A stretch of 64,000 nucleotides of DNA from Papio anubis (GCF_008728515.1 NC_044989.1:78021754-78085753), one strand, 5' to 3'; positions 47,546-60,963 are shown, numbered from the stretch's first letter. Notes: a model not told the origin generated them from the sequence alone. Program-made: numbers and translations.

Positions 47546-49369
47546 TCCTCTAAACTTAGTTTAGAATTAAACCTTAATATTAAATGTGCACTGGACTCAG
47601 GAGTTTAACTATTCTTGTTTGCAACATCAGTCCCTAAACACTCCTTTGTTTCAGAGTCTTAATCTAATCTCAAAGAAAGAAATTGCAGTCACTTTCAAGG
47701 GTGAAACACTATGGAAGAAGACTACTAAAATGGAATTATGGTAATTGTAAATAAAAGTAATTAAAATTAATTTATTGACAAAAATTAGGCAATTGGTTAC
47801 TTATGTACAATATTATTATTATTCTCATTATCCAATGCAATCAAAATTATGTAAGATATACATGGAATCATGGTTTCAGACAGTGTTTTTAAAAAGTTTT
47901 AGAACATGGCTCACAGTGAAAAGCACATTTTGTGTCATTACAGAGTACTTGCATGTGTCTGTGTGTGCGTGCATGTACATACACATAGAGGTGTTCAAAC
48001 AAAAGATTTGCAAAGCAATATTGATCCTTGTTGGATGAAATTTCGTTTTTGCAATTTTATCTCTTTTACTTATTTGAAAATGCTCTTCTTAGCTGCTAAA
48101 TTGGTTTCTTGCCTACTAATAGATTACAAATTATAGATTAAAAATCATGTAAAATGAAAACTTATATAAGGTACAAAAGGCTTAATTGTTCTGGCAGCAT
48201 TTTCTACCACATTTTAAAAATCAACCTTAAATAAATAAGGCCTGTAATTTTGAGTATACCATTTAACCAAATAGCAGAAAGAGGGATTAGAACATTCTAG
48301 AAGTTGCTTAGTGTTATTCTCTAGCTGTTGCTTCATTCTTTCCTTAAGGTCCAAACATAATATTGTGTGCTTATACCCTTATTATGGCATTTGCCATAGG
48401 CCCATCTTGTTTTTGATAGCTTTTATTAGTATGCAGTTTTTCCTTTGATTGAGGAGAAATGTTTTTCTCTGAAGCTTCCACACTCTCATCCTTACTATGA
48501 CTCTAGAGTCACATAAACACTTCTTTCTTTTCCATGGCCAGCTTTTCAAGCATTTGAGGAATTATTTCCTTTGCCATTTTATGGGTCTCTTCCAAAACAT
48601 AAACACACCCCAGTTAAATAATACCTTGCATATGTCATAGCTTTGAGTGTCTTCACTGTCTCCCAGCTCTCTATTTGGAATTCACTCTGATTTATTTATG
48701 TCCCAGTTAAAGCACTTTGCATAGAATGCAACACAATTCCTAGGAGTTGTTTCTCATTCACGCTAATTCTAACTTTCTTAAAAGCCAAAAAATTTAATCA
48801 TAGATTCTTTACATATCCTCTTTAGCCCCATTTTTACTTTTGACAAATTTATTATGGAACATAAAATTCAGGCTTCAACTATAAATTTAGAATTGTTTTT
48901 GTTTTCTTTTTAATATTGCATATATAAAAGAATTCCCTGCTACTCATGGTTGATAGATAGATCGTATTATCCAACATTCGTTCTTTCTCCAAAACACATG
49001 TCTCAACAGAAACTATTATAGGCTCACTTAAATTATCTTTTGTAGTTTTTAAAGTTGAAACTAAAACTGATAATGTAAAGCAGTGTCTTCTACTGTTTAT
49101 TGAATTTTTTTACTATGTGAAGATCCAGACTAATGACCTCCAATTCTCGCATCTTTACATATACATATTTTTTAAATGGCAGCAACTCTCATCCACTTAA
49201 CAATCCAAGTTTTGGATGGGAAAGCATTTGGAGAAAGTGGGCCTGTTAGGGCTAGATAGTGGGATAGTGCCTATTTTCTTATCTATTAAATCAGAAAGAG
49301 CTGTATTAAATGTTTGCTTTGGATGTGTTGATTAAGAGGCACATAGGCAATTAGAAAATTATAAATTGC
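47546..49369. other. 1.8 kb unassigned sequence
   Basis: No gene or repeat family that I can name. A TGTGTGTGCG run sits near 47958-47971. Frames of up to 87 aa overlap each other on the same strand. Confidence 0.4.
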
Positions 49370-49379
49370 TTTAAGAAAA

Positions 49380-49752
49380 TGAAGACAGTGTGCAGCCATA
49401 TGAAAGAACAAAATCATGTCCTTTGCAGCAATGAGGAGGCAGCTGAAGACCATTATCCTAAGCAAATTAACAAAGGAACAGAGAGTCAAATACCATATGT
49501 TCTCACTTATAAGTGGAAACTAAACATCAGGTCCTCATGGACATAAAAATGGCTACAGTAAACACTGAAGACTACTAGAAAGAGAAGGGAGAGCAGGAGG
49601 GACCAAGGATTGAAAAACTACCTATTGGATATTATGTTTACTACCTGGCCGATGTAATCATTTATACCTCAAACCTCAGCATCATGCAATATATTCATTT
49701 AACAAACTTGTACATGTACCCCTCCTTAATCTAGAATAAAATTTGAAATTAT
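49380..49752 (+). mobile_element. 5'-truncated primate L1 (L1PA/L1PB-like) 3' end
   Basis: ATGTCCTTTGCAGCAATGAGG, CATATGTTCTCACTTATAAGTGG, GGACCAAGGATTGAAAAACTACC and ACTTGTACATGTACCCC are the ORF2 end and 3' UTR of a primate L1. TTTAAGAAAA occurs at 49370-49379 and 49753-49762, a perfect 10 bp target-site duplication. Insertion at a TTT/AA-type site with 5' truncation is typical. Confidence 0.88.
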
Positions 49753-50082
49753 TTTAAGAAAACATTAAGACAGCCATGTAATTAAGTATTCATGACAGAA
49801 GAAATTCCTTGACCTGGAACACCTATCCCTGTGCTGCTTCATCCTTCTGAAAGAAGTAAAATAAACAATATTATACTCTATAAAGAAAATTTTTATGTGC
49901 TATTATTAAAAATGGATCCTTGGTAATTCTTTAATTTTGTAATATTTCTTGTCTGCATGATGATTCTCAACCTTCTTAACCTTTATATGTCTATATTGTT
50001 CAACACTACTTTTCGAGCTCCATCAAAATTCAAGACAATCATTTGATAAATGTTTTATAAAATCCATTTAATTTACACTGCT

Positions 50083-50373
50083 CTGACTGGGCACTGTGGC
50101 TCACACCTGTAATCCCAGCACTTTGGGAGGTCAAAGAGGACAGATTGCTTGAGGTCAGGAGTTTGATACCAGCCTGAGCAACATGGTGAAACCCTGTCTC
50201 CACTAAAAATACAAAAACTAGCAGGTGTGGTGGGACATGCCTGTAGTCACAGCTACTTGGGAAGCTGAGGTAAAGGATTTCTTGGGCCTGGGAAGCAGAG
50301 GTTGCAGCCATCACTACACACCAGCCTTGGTGACAGAGTAAGACCCTGTCTCAAAAAAACAGAAACAAAAAAC
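50083..50373 (+). mobile_element. Alu (AluJ/S-like), sense, with target-site duplication
   Basis: Complete two-monomer Alu with a short deletion in the right monomer near 50305. TACACTGCT at 50074-50082 and 50374-50382 flanks it. The tail is A-rich with C and G interruptions. Confidence 0.92.
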
Positions 50374-50382
50374 TACACTGCT

Positions 50383-51083
50383 TTTTACACTAAATTCATA
50401 GACCCAATAAAGTTAATTCTTCTCTAAGAATAATTTCATTAACCAGTACAGAAAAAAGTCTCTGCCAGAATTTAGGTATGTAAATATATCCAGTGCATTA
50501 TACCTAGTATGATACTGGACACATGGTGGATAACTCAACTAAATATTAGGATTATATACAGAAACATTTTACCCAAATAAATAATTTGAAAGATACATAA
50601 GTAAACTTCTCATACAATGTTCTATTAATAATACTTATACCAGCTGATTGGACACATATTTTAAGATGTGACGCTTTGAATGTCTCCAGTGACATCAATT
50701 TCCAAAAACGTGTTTCTGAGTGTGTCCCAGTCATTTCAAGTTTATTGTAGTTAAATTCTACTGAAGTTCCTCTGCTTCTAATCTGGGAAAGCCTTGATCA
50801 TGTGCAATATCTCTAGACCAACAGTTGGGATTTGGGTGCCCTTTTTTGCCCACCTTAGAGGTCTACATATTGGTAAACAAGGAAACAACAGTTTGGGTGG
50901 GGGATTAAAATGTTTAATCTATGACACATGATTTTTGAGGCTTACAGGACAAAAATATACATTTTACTTCTATTTTTGACTTTAATATCCCCGATTGCCA
51001 AATAGCTAAAGAAATGTATGTGGTTTCTGACACTTTCTAATATCTCATTTCTAGAATCTGTTCCCTTCAAGTGACCCTGTAAT
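50383..51083. other. Unassigned sequence
   Basis: Nothing recognised. Confidence 0.4.
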
Positions 51084-51480
51084 TGTGCATTTTGTTTTGC
51101 TACAATGGAATACCTGAGACTGGGTAGTTGATAAAGAAAAGAGGTTTATTTGGGCTCACAGTTCTTCAGACTGTATAAAAAGCATGACCTCAGCATCTGC
51201 TTCTAGTCAGGGCCTCAGGAATCTTCTAATCATAGCAGAAGGCAAAGGGAGAGCTGGTGTGTCACGTGACAAGAAAGGGAGCAGGAGAGCAAGCAAGGCT
51301 GTCCCAGACTCTTTTTAACAACCAGATCTCACGCGTACTCCTTGCTGTGGGGAAGGCACCAAGTCATTCATGAAAGATTCATCCCCATGACCTAAACACC
51401 TCCCACCAGGCCCAACCTCCAGCATTGGGGAATACATTTCAACATGAGACTTGGAGGGGACAAATATCCAAACTATATTT
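51084..51480 (-). mobile_element. MaLR LTR (MST-type), antisense
   Basis: AATACCTGAGACTGGGTAG, GAGGTTTATTTGGGCTCACAG, ATCTGCTTCTAGTCAGGGCC, CACCTCCCACCAGGCCCAACC and the end ACAAATATCCAAACTATA follow the MST reverse complement closely. Well preserved. Confidence 0.9.
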
Positions 51481-52217
51481 GATCCTCTTTTTTGACTATC
51501 ATATACCACTCTGTTCTCACCCTAGGTATCACTAAAAAATACACCCTACCAAACTCTGCCTTGTTAGTGAGGCCATCTTATCCAAAGCACTTTAGACTTG
51601 GAAGCTGACATTTGCATGGTGATTTGTCAATTTCTCCATCTATTGTCTAGTTTTGCTTTCATAAAGACAATATAAATTACAACTCAAAAATATTAAGCCT
51701 TTAAGTAAAATTTACAAAATTACATTATTATTAACAAAGAACAGATGAAATGCATAACCTGTCTGTAACCAAGCTCTACAACTATGGGTCCTGCTTAGGA
51801 AATAAATTCTTTCTTTAAAAAACGAATTGGCTACAGTTTCCAAGCAGCAGATGAGTAGGTTTGAATCTAATTTTCTGCTACTGCTGAGTTTAATCTCATG
51901 ATATCTTAATTTACCTCTTCACTCTCTCCTTCCATTATGTCTTTCAGATTCACCATGACAACTGCTTTTCTATTCACTTCTTCTCTAGTTTCTTCTACCT
52001 CATAATTTGGAAACCTTTCTGCTTTGCCCAAAAATGTTCTCATCCTCCAGAGGAAAGGTTACGTATTTAATCTTATGAATTCCTTTGATTCCTAGAAGTG
52101 CCATCAGGACTTTATTCCCAGAAACTATTATTTTTTCAAAAGTTTCTTAATGTTAGAAACAAAAAGCTATTTATTTATCTAGGATGTCCTGGATAGGAGC
52201 TAGGCCTAAACAATCAA
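51481..52217. other. Unassigned sequence
   Basis: No gene or repeat recognised. T/C-rich text at 51860-52000 is vaguely L2-like but too weak to call. Confidence 0.35.
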
Positions 52218-52585
52218 ACACAGCTGTGGCATATTAAACATGGCCTCAATACACTGACAATCATCCTACTGAGAGATGAGGTTTAATGCCCCTTTCCTTG
52301 ATTTGGGCTAGCCTTAAAGACATGCTTGACCAGTGTAATGTGGCAGTAGTGTTACTTTGAGATTTCCAAGGTTGAGTCATGTAAAGGTTTACAGCTCCTG
52401 GCTGAGTTTCTGGAAACACTGCTCTTAGTTCCCTCAGCTACCATGTAAGAAGGGCAGCAACCCTACTGTAGAGATCATGTCAGGGTTCCAGAGACTGAAT
52501 GGAGAAAAAGAAGGGCCCAACTGAGCCCAGCCCCACAAAGTTTGGGAGACACTTGTTGTAAAGCCATAGCTAACTGGAACATAAT
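52218..52585 (+). mobile_element. MaLR LTR (MLT1-type), sense
   Basis: AACATGGCCTCAATACACTGACAATC, CTGAGAGATGAGGTTTAATGCCCC, GGGCTAGCCTTAAAGACATGCTTGACCAGT and AGCTACCATGTAAGAAGGG follow the first half of an MLT1 LTR. It ends at AGCTAACTGGAAC, with the second half shortened. Confidence 0.75.
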
Positions 52586-54999
52586 TCAACATCTAATGCA
52601 TTTACAGAACTCATTGTTCAGATGGACAATGACAGTAGTAAGATTGCTATCACAGCACTTATTCCTGTAACAATGATGCAGTTGATATTTTGCATTTAAT
52701 GATACAAAATATTGCGGGGTTTGAAACAAATTATCTTGATGTATCCAAATGACTACAATTTAAGTTAAAGACTATCTTATATTCATTCCATTCTATTTTA
52801 TAATCACTGTGATTTTTAAAAATCTGTTTTAAAATCAATAAGAAGTTATTTTGAAATCAAATAAGTTTGGTAGATCAGGAATGAGGGAAAGGTATGTTTA
52901 GAATGAAACTAACACTATTCAAAAACTTCTAAATCTCCTTAAGGAACAAATATGGTATGTGTGTATTTGTTATATGTGTAATGAGTATATTTATTTATTT
53001 GTTGACTTTGTGAGTTAATTTGAAGCCAAAACTCAGTGTCAGTCTCACTAATTCTTAGCTTCTCTAGACTTGCAAAAAAAATCACTTTCTTTACTTTTAT
53101 GTTTTATGACTGTGTCTGCCAGTTAAACAGAATCTGCTGGCATATATTCTGAGTCTCTGACTGTTAGACTGTTAGGCAGCAGAAATGATGATAAGAGAAC
53201 AGCAGTCAGTGCCTAGGCAACCCTCTTTCATCCTGAGGACATCACTGATGCTTCTTTTTGTTTTTCTTTTGTTTCGAATACACATACACCTACATAAATA
53301 TGGGGCTGTCATTGCACTCTACTGTTAAAAATGCCTTAATTCAATCATCAGAACCTGTATGAAATCTGGCAAAACAGAATAAAAGAAGAGTACTGGTGCT
53401 AAATGTGTTTGGGAGAAATCAAAATTGAATCGTAAATGGGGATGACAGCATTGTAGCAAAGAAACGTAATGCCTTTTCATTCCACCATCTACACCTTTAA
53501 AGGTGTACTCTCCCTTTCCACCATTTTTACCACTTGTGTAGTTAGAAGTCCCCCAAAACAAAACCAAACAAACCATATTTTGCAGAACAGTGCAGCTCTA
53601 ATTTTACATATTTACTTTTTACTCAATAAAATAAAAAGTTCTAAATAAGTTAAATATAAAATATCATATTATTTTACCTTAAAAAATTTACCTTAAAATT
53701 TCTGACTATGATTCCTGTGGCATTAGAAAACATCCCTGGCATGGATTTTCCACAAAAATGTATTCAGTCCTTTTATATTAACTTTTTAAAAGTCGATTAT
53801 TAGACTCCTAAATATGAAAAATAAAAGACCTTTCAAAACACAAGCCATCTAAAAAATTCAAATATTATAATAACAGAAGAAATAGTTATTAGATAGAAGT
53901 TTAAATAAAAACAGGTCTATGATTTCTAATCCCCTAATGAATCAGTTGGATTCTAAAGCAAAAATCAGATATATCTGCACAAAAGAAATAAAATTATGAC
54001 TTCTCTGCGAAGGAGATCTGAATAGTTGTCCCTAGTGTAGTTGATTTCATTTTCTAATGACAATATCTGTAAAGAGATTAGGAATATAAAATAATCTTTG
54101 CAACAACTCATCAAACCACCCCCAAATTATAATTTATTAGCAAGAGCTTGAAGAAACTCCCTACTCAAAATATACCAACTAAGAAGAAGCTCTTCTGTAA
54201 ACATCTTATAAAACAGATCACTTGCAAAAGTGAGAATTACTTCTATCTCCCGCACTGCCTATGTATCTATATATGCATTGAAGAATCCAGGAAACCTGTT
54301 ACAGCACTACTAAGGAAACAGCTTCTGAGCCTCTTGAATGAGGAGCCAGAATTTGATAGCCTTCTGCCTGTACCACAGCTAGCATATATGATCTCTTGCT
54401 TCAAGAGATGGTATCTCCTCCAACTCACAGATTTAAAGAACCCAGAGGTACTGTTTTGGAAGCTCTGGGAGGAGCAAGCATAGTAAAGTACATTGTTTTG
54501 ATTACTATTTTTGAAACATTTGATTTATTTAGAGTATTAAAGTAACAAAACATGTAGTGAAGGTATAGAACTTTCCATTTCTGGAAAATAGAGGGTCACT
54601 AGGAGAAAATTATTTGAAAACTGAAAATTAACCTGAGGATTGTAGTCATCAAGTTGCTGCTTTGCAAGGTAAGATCAAGGTAACAGTAGGAGATTAATTT
54701 AAAGAACAACCCTAACAAATTATATTTTAGGGTCATGGGAGCAAACACTGCAGAACCAGAAAAAGAAACTCTTCTGGAAAGATACAGAAGAATATGTCTT
54801 GGAAAATCATCTTCCGAAAGATGACACGACGTTTTACAGACTGCAATTGTTTATTTCGTGGCAAAAGAATAGACACAGTGAAAAATCCAAACAATGGCTC
54901 ACTTGAGGGTATGTGTTATAGCACAGGTAAAACATTTTTTAAAGGAAGATTGATCTAGATGATATGAAAACACAAGTGAGCAACCTCTGAAGAAAATAG
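52586..54999. other. Unassigned sequence with a 111-codon open frame
   Basis: No named repeat. The frame 54148-54483 (plus, 111 aa) contains leucine-rich, amphipathic text (ALLRKQLLSLLNEEPEFDSL) but no known domain. No start context, splice signals or homologue can be claimed. It ends at a TAG at 54481-54483. Confidence 0.3.
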
Positions 55000-56230
55000 A
55001 AAATAAGAAATTATATTTTTAAATTAGTAGTTACTGAAGGAAATAATTGGTTAGACATGAAGAAATCATAAACAGAAGAAATGGATGAGGGAATAAAGTC
55101 CCCAGCATGACAAACTTAGATTTTCAGATTAAAATGTTTGAGTGTCAGATATACTAACTTAAAAAAAATGCAGTTGTATCTTGCTGGAATTTATGAATTC
55201 ATATGATAAATAAAAATATGTAAGAGAGGAGAGTTTATAAAAAAGAGTTACGTATAAAAGAAAAAAAAATACCAACATAGGACTTAACTTCTCATCCACA
55301 ATACTAAAAGTTAGACATACGTGGGATTTACAGACCTAAAAAAAATAGCAGACTATATATTCTGAAAATTTCCCCAGCTACAGAACACCTGAAAATGCTT
55401 GATAAAATATTACAGTCTCTCTCTTCTCACACAAACACACATACTTAAGTCTTAAGAAAATAAGAGAAAATTAGTCAGTACAAACTTGGGATGAAACTAG
55501 AGCTGCCCAGAAGATATTTGCTGACAAAATTCCTTAGGCCAACAACAGCTAGGGAGATGAAAGTGACATTCCTAAGGACATTGCAATGCCTTCAGAATGC
55601 TACATTTAAAAATGACAGTAGAAACAAAACGGTAGGCAATATAAAACAATGAAGAAATGAAAACAAATTTATAAACCCCATGGAATATAGAGAAGAGAGA
55701 TAGTCATGACACCGTGTGCATAATAGCTATCTCAGAAGAAGAGAAATATAAATTATAATGGGGAATATCTGAAGATACAGTGACACTTTTTTCTAAGTTC
55801 AAAACAGATGGAAAATTACAGATTGAATGTGCTTATAGAATTACAAATAGGAGGGATAAGGCAAAATTCGACCTATATGCATTGTATTATTGTAAAAGAC
55901 TACAGCAGACAAATTTAATTCCAAGTTGAAAGAGTCAATTATACATCAACTATAGAAGAACAATATCCAGATTTATAAAATAATTTTGAACACTATGCTA
56001 GATGTAAAAAATAATAAAATGATAGTTTTAAAGTGTTCAAGAAATGCACCTAATTCTGTAGTTCTGTATTTAGTCAAATCACCATTCAAATGTTATCGCA
56101 TACCCCAAATGTGCACAAACATTCGAGCCCTCAGAGTCTTTACCACACAAAGACCCACATTAAAAATCTAGGATAAAATACTCAAAGATTAAAAGCATGA
56201 AATAATCCAGGATACACTAAAAGTTTTGGG
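55000..56230 (+). mobile_element. Probable old L1M 5'/pre-ORF2 region, sense
   Basis: A-rich text resembles the same L1 region seen at 11216-11935, for example 'GTTTTAAAGTGTTCAAGAAATG' (56025-56046) in the place of the 'AAAGTGCTGAAAG' phrase, with a similar downstream order. High divergence. Confidence 0.45.
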
Positions 56231-56399
56231 TGTGGAATAAAGCTAAACTCTGGTAAGTTTATTTTTGTTAAAAAAAAAGAAGAGAAATGGAGTAGGGGTG
56301 GGAGCTGGTAAAAAGATACTAAGATAATGAGAGATTGGGGAGGGGTGTTAAAATATACCCAACAATTTTAGTCCAACTAAAATATTGTACTACCTAAAA

Positions 56400-58985
56400 G
56401 CCTAGCATTAGACTTCCCTTCAGTGTTGTCGTTAATTATCAGTGAGTCATTCTCCTTAATTTCTCAAGAATTTGAAGAATTTGTTTCTGGATCACCGTTT
56501 AGTCTTTCTCATATAACTTCTACCTTTATTCTCAGTGGTTTTGGTAATACACGTGGGTGATCCTCCCAACACTCTAGTCTCTCATTTCCTTCAACTCTCC
56601 TTAAACGGTGGTATCCATCAACCACTTTCAACCATATGTTCTCAAGGTCTTATCATAGAATGTTCGTTCTCCAGTAACTATAATCCTTCCACAAATTTCA
56701 TTTGGTGCATCTCACTCATGTCCACAAACCCATACACATTTTTCTCACACCTTCTACTGCCTTAACAAAATCCTTTTCCCACTAATACAATCAATCAGTT
56801 TATCTCACTACCTTTTCACTATCCTGATTCTTTTCTATGGACTGAACTTAACTTCCATGGTCCAGCACCATAATCGCTTCCATGAAAACACCCTCCATTT
56901 CCCCACTCTCAGATTGGCTCATGCATCATCATGCTAACTTCCTAAGATCACAACTCTGATTAAATATAATTCAGCCTACTCCACACCCACACCCATGCAA
57001 CTGAATGTAGCTATGGGAAAAAAAAAGTCATATTGACATTCCCACTTTAACTCATGACCACGATCATGAAGTGTTCTCTAAACGTACACTATACCAGATT
57101 CTTCTACCCATATATTTTATGATTTCCCTAGATAATTATTTTACCTTTTCTATATCTTAAAATTCTATGATACATGTTCCCCATGCTTACTCTCAGCTGA
57201 TGAACTTTTCTTACTTTACTGAAAAAAATGAAATAATAAGAAGAAAACTTCCATAAACTCCCACAACTTCATTTACGAACCCTCCACCATCTGTACCCAA
57301 ATTATCTACCTTCCCACCTGTTACTATAGTGAACCATCTGTGCTCTATATGAAGCCAATATCTCTACTTATATACTAGATCTCATCCCTTCTCAGTAACT
57401 TAAAGAAGTGACTCCAAAGATTCTTTCCTCTCTCATACTTGGTTAAGTTTTCCTCTTTATTATATAATTTCCATCAAAATAGAACTATGCTGATATTTTC
57501 CCAATTTTATGAAGTATTAATATGGCAATATTTTTCTACCTTTCTATCAGGTTATGCTCCGCTTCTATGCTCCTACCTGCAGGAAAACTTTTAAGAAGAA
57601 ATTTCTTTACTCATTGTTTCTAATACTTGTATTCTAATTTTCTCCTAAACCCATTCAAATCAGGCTTTTCTTCCACCATTCCATTGTTCATACCCAGGTC
57701 ATCACTAACCTTACAATTGCTACACTAAATGGCTAATTTTAAGTACTGTTATTTGAAGTGTTGGTAAAATGTTATCATGCGCTCCTCATTTTTATATATT
57801 TGATTTCTAATATGCCACACTCATGTGGTTGTGTTTCTACCTTACTTATTTTTTCTTCTTAAACAACTTTTTTTCTTTGTCATTGTTAAGGATTCTGTCT
57901 CAAGATTCACTCCCATGATTCAGTCCTTGATTCTCTTCTCTGATTTAACTACATTAACTCCTTCTGTGATCTCTAAAAAGCACTTAATTTCTTGTCATTC
58001 CCTAATTTATATTGAAAGCTCATATTTATTTTCTAACTCTAGATTCATACCCAGCTCTCTCCTCAACATCTCCACGTGGAGACCTAGCAAACACTGCCAT
58101 TTCAAATCCAAGTTAAACTTTTTGTTTTTCCCTCTCAAACTTATTCCATGCATAATCTTCTTATTTGAGCTTATGACAACACGTATTCTAAGTGTCCTGT
58201 CTTAATAGCTGATCATTTTTCATCACATAACAAATCCACTGTTCCAGAAAATACTGGTTCATCTACCCTCACAATATAATCATATTATTTCTTAGGTACT
58301 GGATTAACATCTTGGTGCTTCCCACACATCATCATCTCTCAGGTAATGTTGATTTTTGCAATAAATGCTTGATTTCTTATTTCTGACAATTTCCTCTTCA
58401 GTCTGTACCTAAAAATAACAGAATGTTCCTTTTAACATATAAGCCTGATTTTGCTTTTCCTTCATTTAAACTCACCTAATGATTCTGCATCTTGCTCGAG
58501 TTAAAAGACGAAATACACACAGTAGCACACAAGGACTTGTGCAAGCCTCCACCGCCCTTATTTTCTTAGAGCTTACATTTTACCACTCCCCATTACATGT
58601 TCACTCCTCGCATACTTTGTCTCTGCTTCTTTTCAAACACACTATGCCCCATCTTGTCTATAGACCTGCATATTTCCCCAGTCTGGTAAAATTTTACTTC
58701 AGATATTATCATGGAAAATTTCCTAGCCTCCTTAAATCTTTGCTAAAATGTTACCTCCTCAATGGGCTTATTCTGATCAATGTATTTTATACGACAATCT
58801 ATGAGTTCTACATCCCTTTATTATTTTCCATAACTCTGATCTTTCTAATGTTTTATGATTCACTTATTAGTGATGATTATCGTTTGTGTCTATTTTATGC
58901 ATTGACATTTGTAAGTAAAATTATTGTGCCTGGAAGTTGGTAGGCTTTCAAGACATATTTATTAAATGAATGAATAAATATCAGA
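56400..58985 (+). mobile_element. Long L2 LINE, sense, reaching the 3' end
   Basis: C/T-rich text follows the L2 ORF2-to-3' order: 'TCATTTCCTTCAACTCTCC' (56583-56601), ACCCATTCAAATCAGGCTTTTC (57649-57670, RT region), 'GTCATCACTAACCTTACAATTGC', 'CATACCCAGCTCTCTCCTCAACATCTCCACGTGG' (58046-58079), AAATGTTACCTCCTCAATGGGC (58745-58766). The end is TTTATTAAATGAATGAATAAA (58958-58978). It would encode reverse transcriptase if intact; the frames at 57825-58205 and 58479-58943 are chance openings in it. At about 2.6 kb this is long for the family. Confidence 0.75.
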
Positions 58986-59339
58986 TTGAAAATAAAAAGA
59001 TGGAAAACAATTATGCCAGCTGAAAAAGAACCAAAATTCAATCCAAGATGAGCACACAGGAAAAATATATATTATAATAAATTAATACATTTTCAGGACA
59101 AAAAAGTAGAAAAAGCTATAGGTCACACACACACAACGGAAACTAATTCTATTGATTGTTAATTTCAGCTGCAGATATTTTTATGATGGAAAATTATTAT
59201 TCTATTTCTATTTTCCCAAGGTCTCTAATATTTTAGATAGATATCTCATCTTCCAAATTCCTTTCAGTATTAAATTTCTTAGATTTTATCTATCAATGTT
59301 CTTACCTTTATTCTTGTCAAATTGAGCAATATGAATAAT
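58986..59339. other. Unassigned short gap between two L2 copies
   Basis: Nothing recognised apart from an AC run (59125-59134). Confidence 0.4.
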
Positions 59340-59820
59340 TTCAATCCCTCTTATTCTCTCATATTTTTTGAAAACACTTATCTCCTTCTAACCTACTAAA
59401 CAAATTAAATATTGTGCTAAATATCATTTTCTCTCTCCTTTATCTGAAATGCAGGTTTCATGAGTGTGGGTAATTTTGTACCTATTGTATCCCATAGACT
59501 TTTTTTTTTTTTTTTTTTCCCAGAAAGAGTCTCACTCTGTCACCCAGGCTGAAGTGAAATGGCGCAGTCTCGGCTCACTGCAGTCTCCAGCTCCCGGGTT
59601 CAAGCAGTTCTCCTGCCTCAGCTTCCTGAGTAGCTGAGACTACAGGTGTGTGCCACCACGCCCAGCTAATTTTTGTATTTTTAGTGGAGATGAGGTTTCA
59701 CTATATTGCTCAGGCTGGTCTTGAACTCCTAACCTCGTGATCTGCCCGCCTCAGCCCCCCTAGACATTTAATTGTGCTAGGCACACAGTAGGTGCTGAAT
59801 AAAAATATGCTAACTAAGTA
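59340..59820 (+). mobile_element. Second L2 3' fragment, split by an Alu
   Basis: TTTCAATCCCTCTTATTCTCTC and CAGGTTTCATGAGTGTGGG lie left of the Alu. TGTGCTAGGCACACAGTAGGTGCTGAATAAA (59774-59804) lies right of it and is the L2 3' end. Confidence 0.7.
59500..59759 (-). mobile_element. Alu (AluS-like), antisense, 5'-truncated
   Basis: A T run at 59500-59518, then GTCTCACTCTGTCACCCAGGC and on to TGATCTGCCCGCCTCAGCC. The last 45 bp or so (CCAAAGTGCTGGGATTACAGG region) is absent. TAGAC occurs on both sides (59495-59499 and 59761-59765). Confidence 0.92.
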
Positions 59821-60351
59821 AATTATGTATTATATTTTCAGTTATTGAACCTTGAATTTCTAGGATATTTCATTCTTTGAGGATGGTAACTTATTTTGTT
59901 AATGTACTGTTTAATAATATTTACTCACATACATTGCTATTTAAAAATCAATATTCTCATAAATTATGAGTCTATTGCTTTCATTCACAGCACTGTCATT
60001 ATTAGAATGTTGTATTATAACTATTCATAATATTGAATGTTTTGAGAACTTCTTTCTATGATCTGATTAATTTCAAGTTTAGGAACTTGTTTCTGTGCAT
60101 GAAACTTTTAGTGGCTTAATAATTTAACCTTAGGATATCTCATCACAAACATTTTAGTGCTAATAAATTTGCTAATGGCCTCGCAACATGAAACTTAGAA
60201 AATATAATTTTCACTTGTATAATAAGATCTAGACTTAATTATCAAATTGAACTCAGCTGATTATATAGAGTTAAAATATCATATGTCAATAAACATTATT
60301 TATTTTGATATGATTTAGTAACAACAAAACAAACTAAGTGTATAATACCAG

Positions 60352-60963
60352 TGTAAACCAAAAATAAAATTCTAAGCTGCCAAGCCATTGGAAAGGCCCT
60401 CTTTTCTCCTCAAAGGCTATTCCAAAGTTAACCTGAAAAACTAGTTCAGGACATAATGGAAAAAGGGAGCTGGACATGCCTTATTATACCCTCCTCTCAT
60501 TTAGAATTACTGATAGAACAGACTCTTTAAGTCTGATAAAAAAATATTTACAATCTATTCTCTGAAGTCAGCTACCTGGATGCTTCATGATAAAACCCTG
60601 GTCTCCACAACTCCTTTATCTTAACACAGACATTCCTTTCTATTGAATCTAAATCTTTAGGCAGTTACTTGACTCTTTCAACCAACTGCCAATGAGAAAA
60701 TCTTTCAATCTACCAATGACCTGAAATCCCCCCACTTGCAGTCGTCCTGACTTTCCAGACCAAACCAATGTACACCTTACATGTATTAATTGATGTCTTT
60801 TGTCTCCCTAAAATGTATAAAAGTAGGCTATACTTGTCCCAGTCATCTGGGACACATGTTGTCAGGGTCTCCTAAGGGTTGTGTCATGGGTCATGGGTCA
60901 TTCATATTTGGCTCAGAATAAATATCTTCAAATATTTTACAGAGTATGACTCTTCTCATCAAC
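60352..60963 (+). mobile_element. ERV-type solo LTR with TATA box and polyadenylation signal
   Basis: Begins TGTAAACCAAAAATAAAATTC and ends near CTCATCAACA. Recognisable U3 text (AACCTGAAAAACTAGTTCAGG, GGGAGCTGGACATGCC, CCAGACCAAACCAATGTACACC). A TATAAAAG at 60815-60822 and AATAAA at 60917-60922 are about 100 bp apart, as in a real LTR R region. No internal retroviral sequence adjoins. Boundaries are approximate and the subfamily is unknown to me. Confidence 0.7.

Noticed and set aside
57825..58943. 126- and 154-codon plus-strand frames
   Set aside because: They fall in the L2 element in T/C-rich text poor in stop codons on that strand; their phase does not match a continuous reverse-transcriptase frame.
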